DNA of 64,000 nt from Clavibacter phaseoli (GTDB lineage Bacteria; Actinomycetota; Actinomycetes; Actinomycetales; Microbacteriaceae): contig NZ_CP040786.1 of assembly GCF_021922925.1 (NCBI RefSeq), positions 1,860,001-1,924,000 of the forward strand, read 5' to 3'. Below the pieces are notes generated by a model. It saw nothing but the letters and a program-made list of their open reading frames with translations. It had not been told where the DNA came from and did not search any database. The position numbers and the translations under genes were made by a program. Of this stretch, positions 8,001 through 16,920 are shown piece after piece. Positions within the stretch are counted from its first letter, which is position 1. Each line of letters begins with the position of its first letter.

Positions 8001-9482
8001 TCACTCGTCCCCCAGGTCCGCCCCGCAGCGGTACGTGCCCGCGGCCAGCGCGTCGAGGGCGATCTTCGCGTCGCCCGTCACGTTCCCGATGGCGTAGAAG
8101 GCGAAGGTCAGCTTCGTGCCGTCGGCCGCGTCGACGATGCCGGCGAGCGTGTAGCTGGTGTCGATCCAGCCGGTCTTGGCCACGACGTGCCCGCGGGCCA
8201 CGGCGCTGTCGCCCGTGAACCGGCTCGCCAGGGTGCCCGTGCGGCCCGCCACCGGGAGGCCGTCGTGCAGGTAGCCGAGCGACTGCTGCCGCTGGTCGAC
8301 CTGGATCATCAGCTGCGCGAGCAGCGACGGCGGGACCCGGTTGTCGGGGCTGAGCCCCTGGCCGTCGACGATGGTGAGCGTGGAGGTGTCGAGCCCGTAC
8401 GCCTGGAGGGCCTTCGGGATGCCCGTCGCCAGCGACTGCTGCGTGTTCCCCGCCCCGACCTGGATGCTCGCCAGCCGCGCGAGCGACTCCGCGAGCACGT
8501 TGTCGGAGTTGATGAGGGCCGTCTGGATGAGCGACGACACCGGCTGCGACTCCACCGTGCCGAGCACAGCGGCGCCGGCGGGTGCCGTGCCCTGCGTGAC
8601 GTCGGCAGACCCGCCCAGCATGGAGCGGAAGGTGCTCCCGACGCGCGCCAGGGGATCCTCGCTGCGCGCCGACACGACGGCCGCGGGATCCGCCCGGTCG
8701 GCGTCGAGCTGCAGCGGCGTCATGAAGCTGGAGTACCCGGCCTTGCGCTCGGTGGCGGCCCACGAGGGGATCCACGTGTCGCCGGAGAAGAGGGAGGTGT
8801 CGAGCACGATGCGCGTGATGGGCGTGCCGGCCGTCGCGGGATCCGCGGCCCAGGCCGTGCGGACCTGCTGGGCGAGGTCGCTGAGGCGCGGCGCGCCCGG
8901 GTAGACGGAGCTGCCCGAGGTGAGGCGCGACAGGGTCGGGTCGCCGCCGCCGACGAGCACGACCGTGCCGGGCTCGGATCCGCGGACGACCGTGGTGGCG
9001 ATGCGCCGGTCGGGGCCGAGCGCGGCGAGGGCGGCGGCCGACGTGATGACCTTCATGACGCTCGCCGTGCGCTCCGGCGTGCTGCCGTTCCGGTCGAACA
9101 GCACCCGGCCGGACGCGGCGTCGCGGACCTGGCCCTCGAAGGTGGCGAGCCGCGGATCCTGCGCGAGGGACGAGATGGAGCACATGCGGAGGTCGCGCGC
9201 GGCCTGGTCGGCGGGCGCGGTGCGCGGCGGCGCCTGCGTGGGCGTGGGGCTCGTGGTGGGCGTCGGGTCGGAGGTGGCGGCGACGCTCGCGGAGGCGCTG
9301 CCGGCGCGTCCGGTCAGCGCGCCGGCGCCGACGGCACCGGCGGCGAGCAGGGCCACCACGGCGACGGCGGTCGTGAGGGAGCGGGTGCGACGGCGGTCAG
9401 GCGCGCGGACGCGTGACGCGGGGTCGTCCTGATCGGTGCGGTCGGCGCGCGCGCGGTCGGGGCCGTCGGCTGGGGGTCGCAT
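8001..9482 (-). CDS. dacB: D-alanyl-D-alanine carboxypeptidase/endopeptidase, PBP4 (class C) type
   Basis: A 493-residue exported serine peptidase acting on peptidoglycan cross-links. An Arg-rich N-terminus is followed by a single hydrophobic signal/anchor (TTAVAVVALLAAGAVGAGAL, about residues 37-56) and a Thr/Pro-rich linker. The penicillin-binding motifs are present: SVMK (SxxK), SDN (in LINSDNVLAES) and KTG (in VAKTGWIDTSY). The domain inserted between SxxK and SDN is the mark of the PBP4/DacB family. ATG at 9482 lies 6 nt after TAACAT, a -10-like hexamer, and lacks a ribosome binding site, suggesting a leaderless mRNA. Confidence 0.93.
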   Translation of the reverse strand: MRPPADGPDRARADRTDQDDPASRVRAPDRRRTRSLTTAVAVVALLAAGAVGAGALTGRAGSASASVAATSDPTPTTSPTPTQAPPRTAPADQAARDLRMCSISSLAQDPRLATFEGQVRDAASGRVLFDRNGSTPERTASVMKVITSAAALAALGPDRRIATTVVRGSEPGTVVLVGGGDPTLSRLTSGSSVYPGAPRLSDLAQQVRTAWAADPATAGTPITRIVLDTSLFSGDTWIPSWAATERKAGYSSFMTPLQLDADRADPAAVVSARSEDPLARVGSTFRSMLGGSADVTQGTAPAGAAVLGTVESQPVSSLIQTALINSDNVLAESLARLASIQVGAGNTQQSLATGIPKALQAYGLDTSTLTIVDGQGLSPDNRVPPSLLAQLMIQVDQRQQSLGYLHDGLPVAGRTGTLASRFTGDSAVARGHVVAKTGWIDTSYTLAGIVDAADGTKLTFAFYAIGNVTGDAKIALDALAAGTYRCGADLGDE

Positions 9483-9488
9483 GGGGCC

Positions 9489-9494
9489 ATGTTA
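9489..9494 (-). promoter_or_regulatory. -10-like hexamer TAACAT of dacB
   Basis: TAACAT ends 6 nt before the dacB ATG (9482), the spacing expected for a leaderless transcript. Confidence 0.5.
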
Positions 9495-9623
9495 GACGCC
9501 GCACCCGAGGGCACGTCCGGCCGCCGGCGCCCCGGGGACGCGTTCGACGATGGCACCCTGCGAGGGACGAGCGGTGCCGTCTCCCGGCCCGCGTTCGGAG
9601 AGCGCGACGGGGAGGAGGGGTGG

Positions 9624-9699
9624 TGGAGCCGCCTGTCAGAATCGAACTGACGACCTTCTCATTACGAGTGAGATGCTCTACCGACTGAGCTAAGGCGGC
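9624..9699 (-). tRNA. tRNA-Thr (anticodon CGU)
   Basis: A 76-nt cloverleaf: acceptor GCCGCCT/AGGCGGC, D stem GCTC/GAGC, anticodon stem TCTCA/TGAGA around loop CTCGTAA (anticodon CGT, codon ACG), T stem GTCAG/CTGAC with TTCGATT loop, discriminator T and an encoded CCA. A TATGCT hexamer at 9737-9742 can serve as its -10 box. Confidence 0.97.
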
Positions 9700-9736
9700 C
9701 CGGCCCGGACTCAAGGAGTACCGGGCACGAGTAGAG

Positions 9737-9742
9737 AGCATA
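9737..9742 (-). promoter_or_regulatory. -10-like hexamer TATGCT upstream of tRNA-Thr
   Basis: TATGCT on the minus strand about 38 nt before the mature 5' end of tRNA-Thr. The rest of 9483-9824 holds only the tRNA and the dacB promoter; no further gene is visible. Confidence 0.4.
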
Positions 9743-9824
9743 CCGGATCCCGGAGGGCGCTCCTGCACGCGGGCGCGCCCGAGCCGCAGCGGGGACCGCG
9801 ACGCCCGCGCGGGGCCCCGCCCGG

Positions 9825-11402
9825 TCAGCCGCAGGTCGTGCCGGCGGCCGGCGGATCCCCGCCGAGCAGGTAGCCGTCCACCGCGGAGACGATGCACGGA
9901 TCCCGCTCGTCGTACGCGATGTGCCCCTCGCCCTCGTAGGTGAGCAGCACGCCCGAGGAGAGCTGACCCGCCAGCGCCTCCGCCCACGAGTACGGCGTCG
10001 CGGGATCGCCCGTGGTCCCGACGACGACGATGGGCGCCGCGCCCTCCGCCGACACGGGTGCCGGGGCTTCCCGGGCCGCGTACGGCCAGTTGCCGCAGAG
10101 CGGGTCCGGCTCGCCGTCGCGGGAGGTGTCGTCGTCCGCCAGCTCGCCGGCGGCGGCGCGGATCTCGGCCGCCTCCGTCACGAGCACCGCCGGATCCCGC
10201 TCCACCGGGTAGTCGATGCACTGGATGGCGAGGAACGCCTCGTAGAAGTTGCCCGTGTACGTCCCGTCGGGGCTGCGGCCGAAGTAGGAGTCGGCGAGCG
10301 CGAAGGCCGTGGCCGACTCGCCGCGGAGGGCCTCAGTGAACGCCGTCGTGAGCGCCGGCCACTGCTGCTCGCTGTAGAGCGCGGAGTCGATGGCGCTGCG
10401 CATGACCTGCCCGTCGAGCTCGCGCCCGTCGGCGGCGCGCAGCGGGCTCTGGTCGAGGCGGTCGAGGAGGGCGGAGACTGTCTCCTCGCCGTCCTCGACG
10501 GATCCGCGGAACGGGCACCCCTGACCCGCGAGGCACGCGGCCATGTAGGACTCGAACGAGCTGCGGAAGCCGGTCGTCTGCGCGAGCACCACGTCGAACG
10601 AGCTCGCGGACGGATCCGTCGCGCCGTCGAGCACCATCCGGCCGACGTGCCCGGGGAAGTCCTGCGCGTACTGCGCGCCGATGCTCGTGCCGTAGGAGTA
10701 GCCGAGGTAGTTGAGCTCCTCGTCGCCCACCAGGGCCCGCAGCATGTCGAGGTCGTGCACGGTGCTCTGCGTGTCGATGAACTGCAGCAGCGGGCCGGAT
10801 CGGGCGGCGCAGGACTCCGCGAACGACTTCGACGCCTGCACCAGCTCCTCGTCGTGCGCGGGGGTGCCCGGAGGCGCCTCCGTCTCGCCGTAGAGGAAGG
10901 AGTCGAGCTGGGCGTCGTCGACGCAGTCCACGGCGGTGGACGCCCCGACGCCGCGGGGATCCCAGCCGACGACGTCGTACGCGTCCTGGAGGTCGCGCGA
11001 GACCGCGTAGTCGACGCTGGCCTTCACGAAGTCGACGCCGGACGCGCCCGGACCGCCCGGGTTGACGAAGAGCGACCCGCGCGGGCCGTCGGCGCCGCGG
11101 GCGGTGTGCCGCACGAGGGCGAGCTGGATGTCGGTGGCCGGATCCGGCGCGGACCAGTCGAGCGGAGCCGTCGCGGTCGCGCACTGGGCGCCGTCCTCGC
11201 AGGGGGACCACGCGAGGGTCTGCTCGTAGTACCGCGCGAGGTCGGGCGCGACGTCCTCCGTCGTGGGACTCGAGGTGGAGCTGCGCGGCTCGGGGACGGG
11301 GATGAGGCCGCAGCCGCTGAGCGCGACGACCGCGGCGAGGAGGAGCGCGCCCAGGGCACCGGCGCGACGCACGGCCGCCGGCCGCGGCCCCGGGCGCCTC
11401 AC
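9825..11402 (-). CDS. Secreted tripeptidyl aminopeptidase-like alpha/beta hydrolase (lipoprotein)
   Basis: A 525-residue exported hydrolase of the actinobacterial SlpD/SlpE and tripeptidyl aminopeptidase type, expected to release N-terminal peptides from extracellular proteins. The N-terminus has a basic stretch, hydrophobic core and lipobox-like LSGC, so a lipid-anchored protein is likely. The nucleophile elbow is GYSYG; an oxyanion-region motif NPGGPG is present, with catalytic Asp expected in VVGTTGDPATP and His in EGEGHIAY. A C-terminal TAP-like domain follows. The GTG start (11402) overlaps the holB stop as GTGA, making it the last gene of the topA-tmk-holB string. Confidence 0.9.
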   Translation of the reverse strand: MRRPGPRPAAVRRAGALGALLLAAVVALSGCGLIPVPEPRSSTSSPTTEDVAPDLARYYEQTLAWSPCEDGAQCATATAPLDWSAPDPATDIQLALVRHTARGADGPRGSLFVNPGGPGASGVDFVKASVDYAVSRDLQDAYDVVGWDPRGVGASTAVDCVDDAQLDSFLYGETEAPPGTPAHDEELVQASKSFAESCAARSGPLLQFIDTQSTVHDLDMLRALVGDEELNYLGYSYGTSIGAQYAQDFPGHVGRMVLDGATDPSASSFDVVLAQTTGFRSSFESYMAACLAGQGCPFRGSVEDGEETVSALLDRLDQSPLRAADGRELDGQVMRSAIDSALYSEQQWPALTTAFTEALRGESATAFALADSYFGRSPDGTYTGNFYEAFLAIQCIDYPVERDPAVLVTEAAEIRAAAGELADDDTSRDGEPDPLCGNWPYAAREAPAPVSAEGAAPIVVVGTTGDPATPYSWAEALAGQLSSGVLLTYEGEGHIAYDERDPCIVSAVDGYLLGGDPPAAGTTCG

Positions 11403-12658
11403 GCGCGACCCGCCGCGCGCGTGCGGGTGATGGAGACGAGCATGGACTCCAGGGCGAGCGCCGGCGAGACGTTGCCGTCGATCCGGCGCCGCGCCACCCC
11501 GACCGCGTCGAGGACCGCGAGCGACGCCGCCGCGGATCCGGCCTCCGCGGCCTCCGCGATCCGGGGGGCGATCGCCTCGTTCACCTGTGGCAGGTCCGCC
11601 CCCAGCTGGTGCAGGAGCACGTCGCGGTGCAGGGACATGAGGTCGACGAGGATCCGGTCGATGCCGTCGCGGAGGCTCCGCGTGGCACGCCGCTTCTGGT
11701 CCTCCTCGAGCTGCCGGATCTGCGAGCGCAGCTGCGGCGGGATGGACCCGCCCTCCTGCACGCCGAGGGACCGGAGCGCGCGCTCCCGCTCGTCGGCGTC
11801 ACGCTGCACCGTGAAGGCCTTGGCGTCCTGGCCGGCGAGCTCGAGCATCGCGGCGGCCGCGCGCACGGCGTCGCCGACCGAGCGGATGCCGAGCGCGAGC
11901 TCCAGGGTGCGGCTGCGGCGCTCCCGCGCCTCGGCGTCGGTGGCGAGCCGGTGCGCCATGCCGATGTGGCTCTGCGCCTCGCGCGCCGCGCGCGTCGCGG
12001 TGGCCGCATCGACCCCGTCGCGTCGCTGGATCAGCGCGGCCACGTCCTCGACGGACGGGATTCGCAGCCGCACGCTGCGGACGCGCGAGCGGATGGTCGG
12101 GATGAGGTCGGCCTCGCTGGGCGCGCAGAGGATCCAGATGGTGCGCTCCGGCGGCTCCTCCAGCGCCTTCAGCAGCAGGTTGGACGTCCGCTCGGTCATC
12201 CGGTCGGCGTCCTCGACGACCATGACGCGGTAGCGGCCGACCGACGGCGAGTACTGCGACGACGTGACGAGCGCGCGCACCTCGTCGATGGCGATGATGA
12301 CCCGCTCGGTCGCGAGCACGCCGAGGTCGGGGTGGCTGCGGGCGGCGACCTGGCGGGCCGTCGCCGCATCGCCCTCCGGGGTGCCGTCGCTGAGCAGCGC
12401 GGTGGCGAAGGCGTAGGCGAGGTTCGAGCGGCCGGATCCGGGGGGCCCGGTGATCAGCCAGGAGTGCGCGAGCGCGGTGCCGGTGGCGTCGCGCGCCGTG
12501 GCCCGCGGGCTGCTCGCGGCGGCGAGCAGGGCGACGGCCTCGGACTGGCCGGTGAGCTCGTCCCAGATCGCCCGGCCGTCCGGGCTCGCGGACGTCGCGG
12601 ACGCCGGCGCGGCGGTCGCGTGCGTCGCGGACGCGCGATCGGTCGCCGGGTCGGTCAT
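11399..12658 (-). CDS. holB: DNA polymerase III subunit delta prime
   Basis: A 419-residue clamp-loader subunit that, with delta and DnaX, loads the beta clamp. The ATG at 12658 overlaps the tmk stop (ATGA), and the Ala/Thr-rich first 30 residues precede the conserved WDELTGQSEAVALL. The P-loop reads GPPGSGRSN, with Arg replacing the nucleotide-binding Lys, as expected for a delta prime subunit with little ATPase activity. Further family motifs: VMVVEDADRMTERTSNLLLKALEEPPE and the SRVR finger-like IRSRVRSVRL. Located between tmk and a secreted peptidase with 4-nt overlaps on both sides. Confidence 0.94.
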   Translation of the reverse strand: MTDPATDRASATHATAAPASATSASPDGRAIWDELTGQSEAVALLAAASSPRATARDATGTALAHSWLITGPPGSGRSNLAYAFATALLSDGTPEGDAATARQVAARSHPDLGVLATERVIIAIDEVRALVTSSQYSPSVGRYRVMVVEDADRMTERTSNLLLKALEEPPERTIWILCAPSEADLIPTIRSRVRSVRLRIPSVEDVAALIQRRDGVDAATATRAAREAQSHIGMAHRLATDAEARERRSRTLELALGIRSVGDAVRAAAAMLELAGQDAKAFTVQRDADERERALRSLGVQEGGSIPPQLRSQIRQLEEDQKRRATRSLRDGIDRILVDLMSLHRDVLLHQLGADLPQVNEAIAPRIAEAAEAGSAAASLAVLDAVGVARRRIDGNVSPALALESMLVSITRTRAAGRA

Positions 12659-13290
12659 GCGGAGGCTCCCGCCGTGATCAGCGCCTGCGCCCGGGTGCGG
12701 ATCTCCGTGGCGATCTCCTCGCGCGGACGAGCGGCATCGAGGACCAGGAACCGCTCCGGCTCGGCGCCCGCGAGCCCGAGGAACGCCTGGCGGACGCGCT
12801 CGTGGAAGTCGGCGCGCTCGGCCTCGAGCCGGTCGAAGCGCGTCCGGGCGGCGTCGAGGCGGACCCGGGCCGCGCCCTGGTCGAGGTCGAGCAGCACGGT
12901 GAGGTCGGGCAGGAGCCCCTGCGCGGCCCAGAGCGACAGGTCGCGGATCTCGCCGGCGTCGAGCACGCGCCCCGCGCCCTGGTAGGCGACGGACGAGTCG
13001 AGGTAGCGGTCCTGCAGCACGACGGCGCCCCGCTCGAGGGCCGGCCGCACGACCGTCTCGACATGGTGCGCGCGGTCGGCCGCGTACAGGAGCGCCTCGG
13101 CGCGCGGCGCGATGTGGCCGCGGCGGTGCAGCACGATCTCGCGGATCTCCACACCGAGCTCGCTGCCGCCGGGCTCGCGGGTGACGACGACCTCGTGGCC
13201 CTCGTCCTCCAGCCACCCCCGGAGGAGCGCCGACTGCGTGGACTTCCCCACGCCGTCGCCGCCCTCCAGGGTGATGAAGACGCCGGTCAC
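12655..13290 (-). CDS. tmk: Thymidylate kinase
   Basis: A 211-residue kinase converting dTMP to dTDP. Seen: P-loop EGGDGVGKST at residue 9-18, the DR(Y/F) motif in LQDRYLDSSVAYQG, the Arg in REPGGS that contacts dTMP, and the LID region near RTRFDRLEAE. Full length for the family. ATG at 13290 overlaps the topA stop (ATGA), and its stop overlaps holB, so topA, tmk and holB appear translationally coupled and jointly expressed. Confidence 0.96.
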   Translation of the reverse strand: MTGVFITLEGGDGVGKSTQSALLRGWLEDEGHEVVVTREPGGSELGVEIREIVLHRRGHIAPRAEALLYAADRAHHVETVVRPALERGAVVLQDRYLDSSVAYQGAGRVLDAGEIRDLSLWAAQGLLPDLTVLLDLDQGAARVRLDAARTRFDRLEAERADFHERVRQAFLGLAGAEPERFLVLDAARPREEIATEIRTRAQALITAGASA

Positions 13291-16220
13291 GTCGCGTCGG
13301 ACGCCGTCGCCGCAGCAGCGGCCGCCTTGTTGGCGGCCCGCGTCGCCGCGGCCTTCGTGGCGGCGGCCGACCTCGAGGTGGTCGTCTTCGCCGCGGTCGT
13401 CTTAACGGAGGTCGTCTTCGCGGCACCGGTCTTCGTCGCCGCCGTCTTCGCGGGCGCCTTCGCCTTCGCCTTGGCCGGGGCCTTCGCCTTGGCCTTCGGC
13501 TTCGCCGGCCCCTTGGCGCGCTTGTCGGCGAGCAGCTCGACCGCGCGGTCGAAGTCGATGTCCTCGACGGACTCGCTCTTCGGGATCGTCGCGTTGGTCT
13601 CGCCGTCGGTGACGTACGGGCCGAAGCGACCGTCCTTCACCTTGATGCCCTTGCCGCTCACGGGGTCCGCGTCGAACTCCTTGAGCGCGCTGGACGGACG
13701 ACGGGCGCCGTACTTGGGCTGCGCGAACACCTCGAGGGCGCCGGGCAGGTCGATCTCGAAGATCTGCTCCTCGCTCGTGAGCGACCGCGAGTCCGTGCCC
13801 TTCTTCAGGTACGGGCCGTACTTGCCGTTCTGCGCCGTGATGGGCGTGGCCGTCTCCGGGTCCTCGCCCACGACGCGCGGGAGGTCGAGGAGGCGCAGCG
13901 CCGTCTCGAGGTCGACCGTCGCGAGGTCCATCGACTTGAAGATGGATGCCGTGCGCGGCTTGACGGCCGCCGCCTTCTTCGCCGCGGGCTTCTTGGCGGG
14001 CGCCTTCTTCGCGGGTGCTGCCGTGGCGGTCGCGGACGCGCTCTCGAGCACCTCGCCCGTCGCGGGATCCACGCCGTCCGCGGGAGCGGCGGGCGCCGCC
14101 TCGGGCTCGGGATCGAGCTCGGTGACGTAGGGGCCGTAGCGCCCGTCCTTCGCCACGATCTGCTTGCCGTTCTCGGGGTTGATGCCGATGACGCGGTCGG
14201 TGACGACGGGCGCGTCGATCAGCTCGCGGGCCTTGGCCGACGTCAGCTCGTCCGGCGCGAGGTCCTCCGGGAGGTTGACGCGGCGGGGCGTCGCGTCCGC
14301 GGCGGCACCCTCCTCGTGGACCTCGAGGTAGGGACCGTACTTGCCGATGCGGAGCGTGATGTCGTCCGCGATGCGCAGCGAGTTGATCTCCTTGGCGTCG
14401 ATCTCGCCGAGGTTGTCGATCGTGGGGCGGAGGCCCTTGTGCGCCTCGTTGCCGTAGTAGAAGCCCTTCAGCCAGTCGACGCGCTCGGCCGATCCCTCCG
14501 CGATGCGGTCGAGGTCGTCCTCCATGCCCGCGGTGAAGTCGTACTGCACCAGCTCCGTGAAGAACTCCTCCAGCAGCCGCACCACCGAGAAGGCGATCCA
14601 GTTCGGGACGAGCGCGGTGCCGCGCGGAGTGACGTACCCGCGATCGACGATCGTGGAGATGATGGCGGCGTAGGTCGACGGACGACCGATGCCCAGCTCC
14701 TCGAGTGTCTTGACGAGGCTCGCCTCCGTGTAGCGCGGCGGCGGGCTGGTCTCGTGGCCCTTGGCGTCCACGTCCACGAGGCGCAGGTCCTGGCCCTTCT
14801 TGAGGTCGGGCAGCTTCGCCTCGCGCGGCTCGGCGGCGCCGTGTCGCTCCTCGTCGCGGCTCTCCTCGTAGGCGGCCAGGAAGCCGCGGAACGTGATGAC
14901 CGTACCCGAGGCGGCGAACTCGGCCACCTCGCCGGCGGACGTGGGCCCGGCGGCGATGACGACCGACGCGGTGGATCCCTTCGCGTCGGCCATCTGCGAC
15001 GCGATGGTGCGCTTCCAGATGAGGTCGTAGAGCTTGTGGTCGTTGCCGCGCAGCGTGGAGGCGAGCTGCTGCGGGGTGCGGAAGGTCTCCCCGGCGGGCC
15101 GGACGGCCTCGTGGGCCTCCTGCGCGTTCTTGCTCTTGCCCGCGTAGAGGCGCGGCTTGTCCGGCACGGTCTCGGGACCGTAGAGCTCCGCGGCCTGCTT
15201 GCGCGCCGCGTTGATCGCCTGCTGCGAGAGCGAGGGCGAGTCGGTGCGCATGTAGGTGATGTAGCCGTTCTCGTAGAGCGACTGCGCCACGCTCATGGTC
15301 TGGCGTGCGGAGAAGCGCAGCTTGCGCGCCGCCTCCTGCTGGAGCGTCGACGTGGTGAACGGGGCGGCGGGGCGACGCGTGTAGGGCTTCGACTCGACGC
15401 TCTGCACCTTCAGCGGCACGGACGGGTCACGGAGGGCCTCGGCGAGGGCCTCGGCGCTGCTCGCGTCGAGCGGGCGCGAGTCGTTCTTGAGGGCGCCCTT
15501 GTCGTCGAAGTCGCGGCCCGTGGCGATGCGCGCGCCGTCGATCCGGACGAGTCGGGCGTCGAACGGCAGCTCCTGCTCGAGCGGCGAGAGCGACGCCGTG
15601 AGGTCCCAGTAGGAGGCGGTGACGAAGGCGAGCCGCTCGCGCTCGCGGTCGACGACCAGCCGGGTCGCGGCGGACTGCACGCGGCCGGCCGAGAGGCCCG
15701 GGCCGACCTTGCGCCACAGGACGGGCGACACCTCGTAGCCGTAGAGGCGGTCGAGGATGCGGCGCGTCTCCTGCGCGTCCACGAGGGCCGTGTCGATGTC
15801 GCGCGTGCTGTCGCGAGCGCGCTCGATGGCCTCCTTGGTGATCTCGTGGAACACCATGCGCTTGACCGGCACCTTCGGCTTCAGCACCTGGAGCAGGTGC
15901 CAGGCGATGGCCTCGCCCTCGCGGTCCTCATCCGTCGCGAGGAAGAGCTCGTCTGCGTCCTTGAGCGCCCGCTTGAGATCGGCGACCGTCTTCTTCTTCT
16001 GGTCGCTGACGACGTAGTACGGCTCGAAGCCGTTCTCCACGTCGACGGAGAACTTGCCGAGGGTGCCCTTCTTCAGCTCGGGCGGCAGGTTCTTCGGCTC
16101 GATGAGGTCGCGGATGTGACCCACGGAGGCCTGGACCTCGTATCCGCTGCCCAGGTACTGGGCGATCGTCTTGGCCTTGGCCGGCGACTCGACGATGACC
16201 AACTTCTTCGTGCCGGGCAC
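13287..16220 (-). CDS. topA: DNA topoisomerase I
   Basis: A 977-residue type IA topoisomerase that relaxes negative supercoils. N-terminal Toprim domain: Glu in VIVESPAKAK and the acidic triad in LATDEDREGEA. The active-site Tyr is in ITYMRTDSP. Four C-terminal GxxGPY-type repeats (GKYGPYLEV, GRYGPYVTE, GKYGPYLKK, GRFGPYVTD) replace zinc fingers, and the last roughly 110 residues are a Lys/Ala/Thr-rich basic tail, both usual in actinobacteria. The GTG at 16220 is chosen over upstream ATGs because AAGGAG lies 4 nt before it and the protein then starts MPGTKKLVIVESP. First gene of the topA-tmk-holB-peptidase operon. Confidence 0.96.
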   Translation of the reverse strand: MPGTKKLVIVESPAKAKTIAQYLGSGYEVQASVGHIRDLIEPKNLPPELKKGTLGKFSVDVENGFEPYYVVSDQKKKTVADLKRALKDADELFLATDEDREGEAIAWHLLQVLKPKVPVKRMVFHEITKEAIERARDSTRDIDTALVDAQETRRILDRLYGYEVSPVLWRKVGPGLSAGRVQSAATRLVVDRERERLAFVTASYWDLTASLSPLEQELPFDARLVRIDGARIATGRDFDDKGALKNDSRPLDASSAEALAEALRDPSVPLKVQSVESKPYTRRPAAPFTTSTLQQEAARKLRFSARQTMSVAQSLYENGYITYMRTDSPSLSQQAINAARKQAAELYGPETVPDKPRLYAGKSKNAQEAHEAVRPAGETFRTPQQLASTLRGNDHKLYDLIWKRTIASQMADAKGSTASVVIAAGPTSAGEVAEFAASGTVITFRGFLAAYEESRDEERHGAAEPREAKLPDLKKGQDLRLVDVDAKGHETSPPPRYTEASLVKTLEELGIGRPSTYAAIISTIVDRGYVTPRGTALVPNWIAFSVVRLLEEFFTELVQYDFTAGMEDDLDRIAEGSAERVDWLKGFYYGNEAHKGLRPTIDNLGEIDAKEINSLRIADDITLRIGKYGPYLEVHEEGAAADATPRRVNLPEDLAPDELTSAKARELIDAPVVTDRVIGINPENGKQIVAKDGRYGPYVTELDPEPEAAPAAPADGVDPATGEVLESASATATAAPAKKAPAKKPAAKKAAAVKPRTASIFKSMDLATVDLETALRLLDLPRVVGEDPETATPITAQNGKYGPYLKKGTDSRSLTSEEQIFEIDLPGALEVFAQPKYGARRPSSALKEFDADPVSGKGIKVKDGRFGPYVTDGETNATIPKSESVEDIDFDRAVELLADKRAKGPAKPKAKAKAPAKAKAKAPAKTAATKTGAAKTTSVKTTAAKTTTSRSAAATKAAATRAANKAAAAAATASDAT

Positions 16221-16224
16221 GTGA

Positions 16225-16230
16225 CTCCTT
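16225..16230 (-). promoter_or_regulatory. Ribosome binding site fixing the topA start
   Basis: AAGGAG lies 4 nt upstream of GTG 16220. The in-frame ATG 39 nt further upstream has no ribosome binding site, so the GTG is preferred. Confidence 0.75.
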
Positions 16231-16282
16231 ATATATGCGTTCATGGGGGCCGGTGGCCGGCCCGGTGTAGGGGGATGCGTGC

Positions 16283-16304
16283 CCGATCGGATCCGATCGG
16301 ATCC
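16283..16304. repeat. Palindromic GATCGGATCC tandem in the topA leader
   Basis: Two perfect adjacent copies of GATCGGATCC (16285-16294 and 16295-16304); 16283-16300 is an 18-bp perfect palindrome. It lies between the putative -10 (16339) and the start, thus in the untranslated leader. The region 16221-16560 has no gene. Confidence 0.7.
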
Positions 16305-16338
16305 GGGGCGACGTGCGGCGGGGTCCCCGACAAGGCAC

Positions 16339-16344
16339 ACCATA
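16339..16344 (-). promoter_or_regulatory. -10-like hexamer TATGGT of the topA operon
   Basis: TATGGT on the minus strand in the 340-nt gap upstream of topA; a start near 16332 would give a leader of about 110 nt including the GATCGGATCC palindrome and the AAGGAG site. Confidence 0.4.
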
Positions 16345-16560
16345 CACACGCGCACCGACCGGCCACCTAATCGCGACGCCGCCCGGATGCGACGCGTCGG
16401 GGCGCGTCAGCCGCCCCGACGGAGCGCACCGCTCGGGCACGGATCCGGGCGCCCGAGGGGATGGCGATGGGCCGCCGTCCGCCCTCCGGGACCGCACGGG
16501 ACCGGCGCGTCGCGACTCCGCTGGGGGCGAGGAGGCCGGGGCCGAGAGCTCCGGCGCCGA

Positions 16561-16920
16561 TCATCCTGAGGCCGATCCCGGAGGTTGACCGGCTCGCGCG
16601 CGGGCCGTCACCGCGAGGCCCGACGGACCGTCGCGGCGCTCCGCCTCCACGACCGCCGTCGTCCCGGTGACGTCGCAGCGCGTGAGCGCCGCCCCGGCGG
16701 CGACCACGACCTCCTCGGCCGCCGAGCAGGGCGAGCCGGCCGCGAATCCCGCGGCGACGTCGGCCGCGGCGAGCGCCCCGGAGTCCGCGGCCCCCGCCGC
16801 GGCCGCCCTCTCCACGAGGACCGAGGAGACGGCGACCGTGGCGAGCGCGAGCGCCGTGAGGGCGCCGAGCACGCCGACCGCGACCACGGTGCCCGACCCC
16901 GCGTCGCCGTCACGGGACAC
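16561..16920 (-). CDS. TadE-like protein of the helicase/secretion neighborhood (Rv3654c type)
   Basis: A 119-residue protein with one N-terminal membrane segment (GTVVAVGVLGALTALALATVAVSSVLV) followed by an Ala-rich exported part with two Cys (SPCSAAEE, TRCDVTG) that could form a disulfide. This is the layout of the TadE-like protein at the end of actinobacterial TadA-TadC loci. Unlike the neighbouring pseudopilins it lacks Glu at +5 after the Gly, so prepilin-peptidase processing is doubtful. The GTG start (16920) is backed by AGGAGG at 6 nt and overlaps the preceding TadE gene by 11 nt. Last gene of the locus. Confidence 0.8.
   Translation of the reverse strand: MSRDGDAGSGTVVAVGVLGALTALALATVAVSSVLVERAAAAGAADSGALAAADVAAGFAAGSPCSAAEEVVVAAGAALTRCDVTGTTAVVEAERRDGPSGLAVTARARAGQPPGSASG

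Noticed and set aside
16221-16355. Upstream extension of topA to 16355 or to the ATG at about 16259
   Set aside because: AAGGAG is placed only for GTG 16220, and the extension has no family similarity.
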